Shown: piece after piece, positions 1 to 5,496 of the stretch
Position numbering within the stretch: the first letter of the stretch is position 1
How the letters are laid out: each line of letters opens with the position of its first letter
From: Thermoplasmatales archaeon
GTDB taxonomy: Archaea; Thermoplasmatota; E2; UBA202; DSCA01
NCBI GenBank assembly: GCA_011049295.1
Contig: DSCA01000165.1
Coordinates: forward strand, 1 to 5,644
Direction of reading: 5' to 3'
Length of the DNA: 5,644 nt
Made by a program: the position numbers and the translations under genes
Notes under the pieces: model-generated
Seen by the model: only the letters and a program-made list of their open reading frames with translations
Database searches by the model: none
What the model was told of the DNA's origin: nothing

Positions 1-289
1 CCTCGGTGGTGGTGAAGTCATAATCCCCGATTTGGCTGTCCGCATTGGTCAGCTGGTTGAGGAGGGTGGACTTGCCCACGGAGGGAAACCCCACCATGCC
101 CACGGTGGCATCCCCGGTCTTCCTGACCCCGAACCCGCCGGTGCTGGCCCCTCCGCCCCCCCGCTCCCGCTGCTCCCGCAGGCGGGCCAGTTTGGCCTTC
201 AGCTTGCCGATGTGGTGCTGGGTGGCCTTGTTGTAGGGGGTGTTCTGAATCTCCTCCTCTATCTTCCGTATCTCCTGGTCGATGTCCAC
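1..289 (-). CDS. DRG-type (Obg superfamily) GTPase, N-terminal part, cut by window edge
   Basis: This is the first 96 codons of a GTP-binding protein of the DRG branch of the Obg/TRAFAC GTPases, which are linked to ribosomes or translation in the organisms studied. A charged N-terminal helical region (about residues 1-43, including the family-like stretch TPYNKATQHHIGKLKAKLA) is followed by a glycine-rich linker and the G1 P-loop GFPSVGKST at about 67-75. The G2/switch I area IGDYDFTTTE then runs to the window edge. The remaining G motifs and any C-terminal TGS domain lie outside. I chose the GTG at 289 because the protein then begins like archaeal and eukaryotic DRG proteins. No Shine-Dalgarno sequence precedes it, and the frame stays open further upstream, so the start is uncertain. 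It lies 41 nt downstream of nth on the same strand and may be co-transcribed with it. Family assignment is firm from the motifs; function is inferred from the family. Confidence 0.85.
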   Translation of the reverse strand, partial: MDIDQEIRKIEEEIQNTPYNKATQHHIGKLKAKLARLREQRERGGGGASTGGFGVRKTGDATVGMVGFPSVGKSTLLNQLTNADSQIGDYDFTTTE

Positions 290-330
290 GTCGAGACAAA
301 CATACTGGATACATAAAAATTGTGCCCCGG

Positions 331-987
331 TCAGGCGCCCTTCTCTTTCTGAAGAACCACCCGGGCATAGTGGGGACAGTGTTTCCTGAGCACGCAGTGC
401 TGGCATTGAGGGTTGCGGGCATGGCAGACCTGCCGTCCGTGGGCGATGAGTAGGTTGGACAGGGCAAACCATTCCTCCCGGGGAAACCGGGCCATCAGGT
501 CCCGCTCTATTTTATCCCGGTTTTTGTGGTCGGTGAGCCCCAGCCGCTGGGAGAGGCGCATCACGTGGGTGTCCACCACCACTCCCTCCTCCCGGCCATA
601 GATGTTGGACAGCACCACGTTGGCCGTCTTGCGGCTGACCCCGGGCAGCTTCACCAGCTCCTCCATGGAATCGGGCACCTTGCCGTGGTAGGTGTCCAGA
701 ATTATTTGGGCGCTCTGCTGGATGTACCGGGCCTTGTTGCGGTAAAAGTTTACGCTGCTGATGGCCTCCTGTAGTTCCTCGGGGTCGGCATCGGCGTACG
801 CCTCCACATTCGGATATTTTTTGAACAACGCCGGGGTTATCTTGTTGACCTGCTTGTCGGTGGTCTGCGCCGAGAGAATGGTGGCCACCAGCAGCTCCAG
901 CGGAGTCCGGTAGTTGAGCTCCGTGCCCCTGACCCCGGGGTATTCCCTGCGCAACGCCTCCAGTATCTCTGGCCCGCGGTGGCTCAT
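331..987 (-). CDS. nth: Endonuclease III (DNA glycosylase/AP lyase)
   Basis: This 218-aa protein matches the usual length of endonuclease III (about 211 aa in E. coli). The family excises oxidised pyrimidines and cleaves the resulting abasic site in base excision repair. The helix-hairpin-helix LPGVSRKTANVVL (114-126) contains the catalytic lysine K120. The following VDTHVMRLSQRLG contains the catalytic aspartate D139. The C-terminal [4Fe-4S] motif C188-X6-C195-X2-C198-X5-C204 has the canonical spacing. The substrate-loop region SAQTTDKQVN (39-48) is also typical. The ATG at 987 is preceded by AGGGGAG about 6 nt upstream, so the start is well supported. It is transcribed away from the DUF134 gene, with an 89-nt spacer between them, and 41 nt separate its stop from the proposed GTPase start. 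All catalytic and cluster residues are present, so it should be functional. Confidence 0.96.
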   Translation of the reverse strand: MSHRGPEILEALRREYPGVRGTELNYRTPLELLVATILSAQTTDKQVNKITPALFKKYPNVEAYADADPEELQEAISSVNFYRNKARYIQQSAQIILDTYHGKVPDSMEELVKLPGVSRKTANVVLSNIYGREEGVVVDTHVMRLSQRLGLTDHKNRDKIERDLMARFPREEWFALSNLLIAHGRQVCHARNPQCQHCVLRKHCPHYARVVLQKEKGA

Positions 988-1076
988 GCTCGTCTCCCCT
1001 GAATCGCCCTCCGGTTTTTGTCTTTTTCCCCGGCCAGGGCGCCATCCTTAAATAAAGGTGCCTCATCATTGTATGT
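988..1076. promoter_or_regulatory. Divergent spacer between nth and the DUF134 gene, with a short AT-rich dyad
   Basis: This 89-nt gap separates the start of nth (minus) from the start of the DUF134 gene (plus) and must hold the signals for at least one of them. It contains an AT-rich island in otherwise GC-rich DNA, with the interrupted palindrome CCTTAAATAAAGG (arms CCTT/AAGG around 5 nt) at 1046-1058. That element also resembles a weak -10 region on either strand. The nth ribosome-binding site AGGGGAG lies at about 994-1000. I could not find a convincing paired -35/-10 promoter on either strand, so the exact promoter positions are unresolved. A regulator binding its own divergent spacer is common, but here it is only inferred. 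Confidence 0.35.
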
Positions 1077-1382
1077 ATGCCAGGCGGCCCAGGCAGGAGA
1101 GGACGGCGCCGGTGCGGCAGGCGCATTCAGGGACAGCCCGCCTCCTTTCATTTTCACCCCGCGGGGGAGGAGGACGCCGGGAAGGTGCACCTGCTGCTGG
1201 AGGAATTCGAGGCGGTACGTCTGGTGGACCACCTGGGCCTGACCCAGACCGAGGCTGCCGTCCGGATGGGAATCTCCCAGAAAACCCTGTGGAACGACCT
1301 GGCTGCCGCCCGGGAAAAAATCGCCGATGCCCTGGTCCACGGGAAGCAGATTGTCATTCAGCGTGAGCCGCTCCCGCGGTGA
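1077..1382 (+). CDS. DUF134-family helix-turn-helix protein, probable DNA-binding regulator
   Basis: This 101-aa basic protein fits the DUF134 family, small predicted DNA-binding proteins often found beside NifX-like and MinD-like genes in anaerobes. The N-terminal RRIQGQPASFHFHPAG (15-30) matches the family's usual RRI...P...F.P.G pattern. LLLEEFEAVRLVDHLGLTQ (39-57) then leads into a sigma-70-region-4-like helix-turn-helix (about 54-80, with TQTEAAVRMGISQKTLWNDL). The end, REKIADALVHGKQIVI, is also typical. A stop codon at 1053-1055 limits the frame upstream and the ATG at 1077 is the first one in frame. The only purine-rich stretch (AAAGG near 1054-1058) is too far upstream to be a normal ribosome-binding site, so the start is only fairly secure. 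It converges on the radical SAM gene with 8 nt between stops. Control of that operon is plausible but unproven. Confidence 0.85.
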   Translation: MPGGPGRRGRRRCGRRIQGQPASFHFHPAGEEDAGKVHLLLEEFEAVRLVDHLGLTQTEAAVRMGISQKTLWNDLAAAREKIADALVHGKQIVIQREPLPR

Positions 1383-1390
1383 TGCCTCCC

Positions 1391-2350
1391 TCAGTTTTTC
1401 CTTTGCCCGGTAAGGGTTTTTACGTAGAAGGTGCTGCCCCCGTAACAAATTTTTTTCACCTGCCCCTCCTGTAGCAGGCACTCCATCACCTGCCAGCCGG
1501 CCCCGTACCCGTCCAGCAGATGGAGGATTTCTTCCTCCCGCAGCGGATGCACGGCCACGGTGCCCATGACCCCCTGGGCGGCGCTGCCCCACCGGCTCAG
1601 CCGCTGCTCTTCCTCCTGCACCAGGAATTCCACTGCCAACCCCCGTTGGGCGAACATCTGGTGGGCGGCGGTCAGTGTTTCCTCCGACGGCGGCGACACC
1701 CCGGAGACGGCGGGGGGCCGGAGGGGAACGGAGAGATAGCTTGCTGCCGGCTGCAGTGCGGCCACCGCGTCGGCAATGCGGCTCAGCTCGGCCCGGTCAT
1801 CGTTCACCCCGGCCACCAGCATGGTCTCAGTGGCCAGCGTCCCCCCGTACCGGGAGGCAAACCTCTTCATACCCCGGCCCATCTGCTCCCGGTCCAGGCG
1901 GCGGTGGGGGCGGTTGAGGCGGCGCCAGCAGGACTCGCTGACCGCATCCACCTTCAGCGAGACCCAGTCCGCCGGGTACAGGGCGCGGCGCACCTCCCTC
2001 TGCCACAGGAGAGAGCCGTTGGTGATGACGGCCACCGGAATGCGGCAGGAGCCCACCTCTTTTATGGCTGGGCCGAGGCCGGCGTCCAGCGTGGGCTCCC
2101 CGCTGGGGACAAAGGTGAGATAGTCAATCTGCCCTCCCTCCTCCAGGACCTCCTCCACCCGTTTTTTTACCGCCTCGGCGATACGCTCCGGGGGATAGAA
2201 AACGGCGCGCTCAATCTGCGGCGGGGCGGCCCCCAGCTGGCAGTAGATGCAGGAATAGGTGCAGGTCTTGGAGGGGACGTTGTTGATTCCCAGGCTGCGC
2301 CCCAGCCGGCGGGAGGCGATGGGGCCGAAGACCAGCTGGTGCTCATTCAC
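1391..2350 (-). CDS. Radical SAM protein, COG0731-type Fe-S oxidoreductase
   Basis: This 319-aa protein has the radical SAM cluster motif C30-X3-C34-X2-C37 (CTYSCIYC), which binds the [4Fe-4S] cluster that cleaves S-adenosylmethionine. The preceding SRRLGRSLGINNVPSK (13-28) is characteristic of COG0731 proteins. The GGE-like motif appears as SGEPTL (83-88), and ITNGSLL (109-115) and SLKVDA (131-136) mark later barrel strands. A C-terminal region with VAVHPLREEEI (265-275) is predicted to form a small winged-helix-like domain, as is common in this group. The GTG at 2350 overlaps the methyltransferase stop by 8 nt and is preceded by GGAGGG about 6 nt upstream, which supports the start. It is the last gene of the operon. 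The substrate is unknown: COG0731 includes tRNA-wyosine-related relatives, but this protein lacks clear evidence for that role and its neighbours point to metal-cofactor work. Confidence 0.9.
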   Translation of the reverse strand: MNEHQLVFGPIASRRLGRSLGINNVPSKTCTYSCIYCQLGAAPPQIERAVFYPPERIAEAVKKRVEEVLEEGGQIDYLTFVPSGEPTLDAGLGPAIKEVGSCRIPVAVITNGSLLWQREVRRALYPADWVSLKVDAVSESCWRRLNRPHRRLDREQMGRGMKRFASRYGGTLATETMLVAGVNDDRAELSRIADAVAALQPAASYLSVPLRPPAVSGVSPPSEETLTAAHQMFAQRGLAVEFLVQEEEQRLSRWGSAAQGVMGTVAVHPLREEEILHLLDGYGAGWQVMECLLQEGQVKKICYGGSTFYVKTLTGQRKN

Positions 2351-2978
2351 GCTGTCCCTCCAGCAGGTACAGGCTGGCCCGCTCAGGACTGGAGCATTCC
2401 CGTATGCCGGCGGGGGTTATCTCCAGGTGATATTCTGTGCTCACCGGGGCGAACCGACGGAAAACCGCGTCTTCTATGCTGGCGACGTCGGTATGCCGGA
2501 TGTGCCGCCGGATGTAGGAGCCCGGCCGCCGGTAGCCCTGTCTGAAATAGGCAGAGCGGGGGTTGAGCATGAGCACCACCAGCCGCCCCTGTGGGCGCAG
2601 CACCCGGTGGCTTTCGGCCACCGCCGCGGAGGGGTTGCCCATAAACTCCAGGGAGGCGATATACGCCACCGCGTCGAATACCCCGGAGGCAAAGGGAAGA
2701 TGCTCTGCCTCTGCCTGGACGGTGGCTACGGAGGGCGGGGCCAGGGCCAGCATCTCCCGGGAGACGTCTACGCCCATAATGGTGCAGTGGGGGCGGAGTC
2801 TGAGGAGCTCTTCCTCCACCCGGGCGGGTCCGCATCCCACGCTGAGGACTGTGGCATCCTCCGGCAGCCGGGCGGCCAGCAGCTCCGCCTCCCGGACTGC
2901 CACCATTTTTCCCTTCTCCCGGAGGTAAAAATCGGCATAGTCCCGGGCCTCCTCTCCGGTAAGGGGGCTCGTATTCAT
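2343..2978 (-). CDS. Class I SAM-dependent methyltransferase, substrate unknown
   Basis: This 211-aa protein has a Rossmann-fold methyltransferase core. Motif I, VLSVGCGPA (44-52), is the SAM-binding glycine loop. The acidic end of strand 2 is seen in GVDVSREML (69-77). AEAEHLPFASGVFDAV (90-105) supplies the motif II/III region typical of the UbiE/Methyltransf_11 type, and HRVLRPQGRLVVLMLNP (124-140) follows. I chose the ATG at 2978 because it forms an ATGA overlap with the upstream ATPase stop and has GGGGA just before it. A longer frame from 3017 would overlap the ATPase by 43 nt and is less likely. No substrate-specific domain is recognisable. The position between a ferredoxin-ATPase and a radical SAM gene suggests that it acts in the same pathway, on a cofactor, protein or small molecule, but this is inference only. 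Confidence 0.88.
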   Translation of the reverse strand: MNTSPLTGEEARDYADFYLREKGKMVAVREAELLAARLPEDATVLSVGCGPARVEEELLRLRPHCTIMGVDVSREMLALAPPSVATVQAEAEHLPFASGVFDAVAYIASLEFMGNPSAAVAESHRVLRPQGRLVVLMLNPRSAYFRQGYRRPGSYIRRHIRHTDVASIEDAVFRRFAPVSTEYHLEITPAGIRECSSPERASLYLLEGQRE

Positions 2979-3847
2979 GGGTCCCCGGAACGCAGCATCT
3001 GCTGCACCTTTTTCCACAGGATGCGAATGGAGGGGGTCACCGCGTTCTCTTCAAACTCCACGACGGTCTTCCCGTGCAGCATGGCCTCCGTGACCACCGT
3101 GTCGTAGGGCAGCCGGCCCGCCACCTCCACCCCCATCTCCCGGCAGTGGTCCTCGATGCCCGTGGCCTTCTCCTCGACCAGGTCGCATTTGTTGATGCAC
3201 ACCGCGGCCGGAATGTCGAAATGATGGGCCACTCCCAGGATGCGCTCCAGGTCGTGGACGGCGGTGACGGTGGGCTCGGTGACCACCAGGACCAGGTCCA
3301 CGCCGGCGATGGCGGCGATCACCGGACATCCGATGCCGGGGGGGCCGTCTATGATCACCAGGTCCCGTCCCTGCCGGCTGGCCACCTGCCGGGCCTGCTC
3401 CCGCACCAGGGATACCAGCTTGCCGGAGGCCTCCTCGGCGGTGTGCAGGGCGGCATGCACCAGGGGGCCATGGCGGGTGGAGGAGATAAAGGCCTGTCCC
3501 GACTCCCGCCGGACCAGGGAGATGGCATCCACCGGGCACACGTGGGCGCAGACCCCGCATCCCTCACAGGCGTGCCCCACCACCTCTATGTCCTCGCTGA
3601 TGGCCCCGAATCGGCAGGCCTGGCGGCAGCGCCCGCAGGAGATACACCTCTGGTCATCGATGACCGCCAGGTCCAGGCCGAAGAAGGGCAGCGTGGTTTC
3701 CACCCGGGGATGGAGCAGCAGGTGGAGGTCGGCGGCGTCCACGTCACAGTCGGCGATAACCGCGTTGGTGGCCAGGGAGGCCAGGGCGGCGGTGAGGGAT
3801 GTCTTGCCCGTGCCCCCCTTGCCGCTGATCACGGTGAGCTGCCTCAT
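2975..3847 (-). CDS. MinD/Mrp-type P-loop ATPase with inserted 2x[4Fe-4S] ferredoxin domain (second copy)
   Basis: This 290-aa cytosolic protein of the SIMIBI/MinD class starts with the deviant Walker A GKGGTGKT (9-16; signature lysine K10 and P-loop K15). The switch-like DCDVDAADLHLLLHP (33-47) follows. Two ferredoxin motifs are inserted next: C68-X2-C71-X2-C74-X3-C78 and C94-X2-C97-X2-C100-X3-C104-P, each expected to bind a [4Fe-4S] cluster. The ATPase fold resumes with IIDGPPGIGCPVIAAI (165-180), LVVTEPT (187-193) and the base-recognition INKCDL (218-223). The ATG at 3847 makes an ATGA overlap with the preceding paralogue and has the strong Shine-Dalgarno GGAGGAG upstream. In-frame codons further upstream would add a non-homologous extension. 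Related proteins (Mrp, Nbp35, NifH relatives) move or insert Fe-S clusters using ATP, and such a role here is inferred. It probably works with the neighbouring paralogue. Confidence 0.93.
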   Translation of the reverse strand: MRQLTVISGKGGTGKTSLTAALASLATNAVIADCDVDAADLHLLLHPRVETTLPFFGLDLAVIDDQRCISCGRCRQACRFGAISEDIEVVGHACEGCGVCAHVCPVDAISLVRRESGQAFISSTRHGPLVHAALHTAEEASGKLVSLVREQARQVASRQGRDLVIIDGPPGIGCPVIAAIAGVDLVLVVTEPTVTAVHDLERILGVAHHFDIPAAVCINKCDLVEEKATGIEDHCREMGVEVAGRLPYDTVVTEAMLHGKTVVEFEENAVTPSIRILWKKVQQMLRSGDP

Positions 3848-4686
3848 GATGTCTCCTCCTCGATGGCCCGGTACAGGGCCTGGAAGCGCTCCCTCCATTC
3901 GGGCAACGCCTGCACGAAGGGCACCCCCCGGGCGTAGTGGCGGGCAATCTCCAGGCTGTGGGGGATGCGCAGCAGAATGGGCAGGTTTTCCCGGCGGCAG
4001 AAGTCCTCCACGCCCCGGTCACCCACCCCGTCCCGGTTGATGACCACCCCGGTCGGTATATCCAGGTGACGGACCATGTCCGCCGCCAGCCGGAGGTCGT
4101 GCAGGCCGAAGGGTGTGGGCTCGGTGACCAGCAGGCAGTAATGGGCTCCTCCCACCGCGGCAATCACCGGGCAGGAGGTCCCCGGAGGGGCGTCGATGAT
4201 GACGGTGCCCTGGCTGGCCATGCGCCGCTTGAGCTCTCTGATTACCGGCGTTGCCTGGGCCTCCCCCACGTTGAGCGCTCCCTCCATGAACTCCAGGTTT
4301 CCCGTCTTTCCCGTGGCTATGGTTCCTATGCTCCGGGGGCTGTAGGTCACTGCCTCCCGGGGGCAGACCAGGGCGCATCCCCCGCAGGCGTGGCACAGCT
4401 CGGGGAACACCAGCACCCGCTCCGGTAGCACGGCCAGGGCGTTGTACCGGCAGAAGTCCGCGCATTTTCCGCAGCAGTCGCAGCGCTCCCCGTCGATTAC
4501 CGGTCGGTCCACGCTGAAGGTTTCCTCCCGTTCAATGTGGGGATGCAAAAAGAAGCGGGCATTGGGCTCTTCCACGTCGCAGTCTATGAACTGCCCCTGG
4601 TTGAGGCTGAGCGCCAGGTTGGTGGCCACCGTGGTTTTGCCCGTGCCCCCCTTGCCGCTGGCCACCGCGATAATCATGGCTTTCAC
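3844..4686 (-). CDS. MinD/Mrp-type P-loop ATPase with inserted 2x[4Fe-4S] ferredoxin domain (first copy)
   Basis: This 280-aa paralogue of the next gene has the same architecture. The deviant Walker A is GKGGTGKT (11-18), the switch-like region is IDCDVEEPNARFFLHP (34-49), and the ferredoxin cysteines are C69-X2-C72-X2-C75-X3-C79 and C98-X2-C101-X2-C104-X3-C108-P. IIDAPPGTSCPVIAAV (163-178), LLVTEPTPFGLHD (185-197) and the base-recognition INRDG (216-220) follow. An extra cysteine (C71) lies inside the first cluster motif. The GTG at 4686 forms a GTGA overlap with the preceding NifX-like gene, so translation is probably coupled. No Shine-Dalgarno sequence is visible, and the ATG at 4677, three codons downstream, is an alternative start that matches the family. 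The likely role is ATP-dependent handling of Fe-S or another metal cluster, inferred from Mrp/Nbp35 relatives and from the NifX-like neighbours. Confidence 0.93.
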   Translation of the reverse strand: MKAMIIAVASGKGGTGKTTVATNLALSLNQGQFIDCDVEEPNARFFLHPHIEREETFSVDRPVIDGERCDCCGKCADFCRYNALAVLPERVLVFPELCHACGGCALVCPREAVTYSPRSIGTIATGKTGNLEFMEGALNVGEAQATPVIRELKRRMASQGTVIIDAPPGTSCPVIAAVGGAHYCLLVTEPTPFGLHDLRLAADMVRHLDIPTGVVINRDGVGDRGVEDFCRRENLPILLRIPHSLEIARHYARGVPFVQALPEWRERFQALYRAIEEETS

Positions 4687-5066
4687 GGATGGTGGGGGGA
4701 GTGGCCGCGGAAGGCGTGCTGGGTGCAGGCGTTGTGTGCGCTGGCCTCCGGCAGCTGCCCTGCGGTGTGGGCCTCTATGGCCTCTCTGACCGTGCCCGAT
4801 GCGCCGATGTAGACGCGGATGCCCAGCTCCGAAAACATGGCCACCGCCCGTCGCCCCAGTCCCTGGCAGAGTAGAGCGTCCACATTGTGCTGGGCCAGGA
4901 GCTCGGGGGGATGCAGGGTTCCGCCGGCGTGGGTGCTGGTGTTGGCAATCACCGTGACGCTGGTGGTTTCGGTGTCCACCACGGTGTAGGTGGGGACCCG
5001 GCCGAAGTGCTCGCCCACCTGATCATCCAGGCCCCGGTTTCCCTGGGTGGGCACGGCCAGCTTCAT
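4683..5066 (-). CDS. NifX/NafY-like (dinitrogenase iron-molybdenum cofactor family) protein, His/Cys-tailed type
   Basis: This 127-aa protein has the RNase H-like NifX/NafY/MTH1175 fold signature. MKLAVPTQG forms the first strand, DQVGEHFGRVPTYTVVD (15-31) is the conserved core, and NTSTHAGGTLHPPELL (42-57) follows. DALLCQGLGRRAVAMF (63-78) and GIRVYIGASGTVREAI (82-97) complete the domain. The C-terminal tail (about 108-127) is rich in histidine and cysteine (H111, C114, H117, H122, H125, H126) and may bind metal. Family members bind Fe-Mo cofactor or Fe-S precursors in nitrogen fixers, but most homologues occur in organisms or loci without nitrogenase and have unknown clients. The ATG at 5066 forms an ATGA overlap with the preceding paralogue and has GGAGGAG just upstream, which decides the start. 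An in-frame extension up to 5447 exists but is only the shadow of that paralogue. Confidence 0.9.
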   Translation of the reverse strand: MKLAVPTQGNRGLDDQVGEHFGRVPTYTVVDTETTSVTVIANTSTHAGGTLHPPELLAQHNVDALLCQGLGRRAVAMFSELGIRVYIGASGTVREAIEAHTAGQLPEASAHNACTQHAFRGHSPHHP

Positions 5067-5440
5067 CTCTCCTCCGTCCGGGCGCCGTGGTGGCTGTCCA
5101 CCGACGGCTTTTGGCTGGACGACAGGCGGCCCTTCTGGTATTGTTCGACGGCCTCCGCTGCCGTCCCGCTGACTCCGGTGATGATCTCGATGCCCGCCGC
5201 CTGCAGGGTGCGAAAGGCGTTGGGGCCCACGTTGCCGGAGATGACCGCGTGGACGCCGGCATTGGCCAACTCCTGGGCTGCCTGGATGCCCGCCCCGCCC
5301 CCTGCCTGGGCCTGTCGGTTGGCAACGGCCGTCGTGTGCATGGTGTCCGTGTCCACCATCAGGAAGTAGGGGCAGCGGCCGAAGCGCTGGTCCACGGTGG
5401 CGGTCAGGTCCTTTCCGGTTGATGAAATACCTATCTTCAT
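5063..5440 (-). CDS. NifX/NafY-like (dinitrogenase iron-molybdenum cofactor family) protein, RFGRC type
   Basis: This 125-aa protein belongs to the same family as its downstream neighbour but to a different subgroup. MKIGISSTG forms the first strand, and DQRFGRCPYFLMVD (17-30) carries the common RFGRC signature with the protein's only cysteine, C23. AGGGAGIQAAQELANAGV (46-63) is the glycine-rich loop, AVISGNVGPNAFRTL (65-79) follows, and GIEIITGVSGTAAEAV (83-98) closes the domain. A hydrophilic serine- and histidine-containing tail of about 20 residues ends the protein. The ATG at 5440 has AGGTG about 5 nt upstream. The gene follows the zinc-ribbon gene by 56 nt and overlaps the next NifX-like gene by 4 nt. 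It is probably a small carrier or holding protein for an Fe-S or other metallocluster that works with the two ATPases; this role is inferred from the family and from context. Confidence 0.92.
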   Translation of the reverse strand: MKIGISSTGKDLTATVDQRFGRCPYFLMVDTDTMHTTAVANRQAQAGGGAGIQAAQELANAGVHAVISGNVGPNAFRTLQAAGIEIITGVSGTAAEAVEQYQKGRLSSSQKPSVDSHHGARTEER

Positions 5441-5451
5441 TGTTCACCTCG

Positions 5452-5480
5452 TTAAACAGCCATCTCTTGGGGCTACTTAA
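5452..5480 (-). other. Intercistronic RNA hairpin upstream of the first NifX-like gene
   Basis: Read on the minus strand, TTAAGTAGCC and GGCTGTTTAA can pair over all 10 positions, with two G-U pairs, around a 9-nt loop (CCAAGAGAT). On the plus strand the same two positions are mismatches, so the structure fits the operon's RNA better than it fits a symmetric DNA site. It lies between the zinc-ribbon stop and the ribosome-binding site of the 5063-5440 gene, ending 2-3 nt before that site. No run of U follows, so it is not an intrinsic terminator. It may tune mRNA processing, stability or translation of the downstream genes. Confidence 0.45.
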
Positions 5481-5496
5481 TCTTTGCCCGGTTTTT

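Noticed and set aside
300..345. Possible terminator or promoter between nth and the GTPase gene
   Set aside because: There is a run of five T on the minus strand, but the best preceding stem is only about four pairs with a wobble, and no convincing -35/-10 pair is present.
1368..1379. Short hairpin CCGC-TCCC-GCGG at the end of the DUF134 gene
   Set aside because: The stem is only four pairs (five with a wobble) and the next T-run is about 14 nt further on, so it does not make an intrinsic terminator.
984..1592. A 202-codon open frame on the minus strand opposite the DUF134 gene
   Set aside because: It lies antisense to DUF134, runs into nth and the radical SAM gene in another frame, and shows no family motif. 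The DUF134 protein in the same place has clear family signatures.
1520..2545. A 341-codon open frame on the plus strand
   Set aside because: It is antisense to the radical SAM and methyltransferase genes, both of which have intact motifs. Long antisense frames are expected in GC-rich DNA, and its protein has no recognisable domain.
2979..3017. N-terminal extension of the methyltransferase to an upstream start at 3017
   Set aside because: It would overlap the ATPase by 43 nt. The ATG at 2978 gives the same ATGA coupling seen at other junctions of this operon.
3074..3937. A 287-codon open frame on the plus strand
   Set aside because: It is antisense to the second ferredoxin-ATPase. Its composition is the mirror of that gene and no motif is visible.
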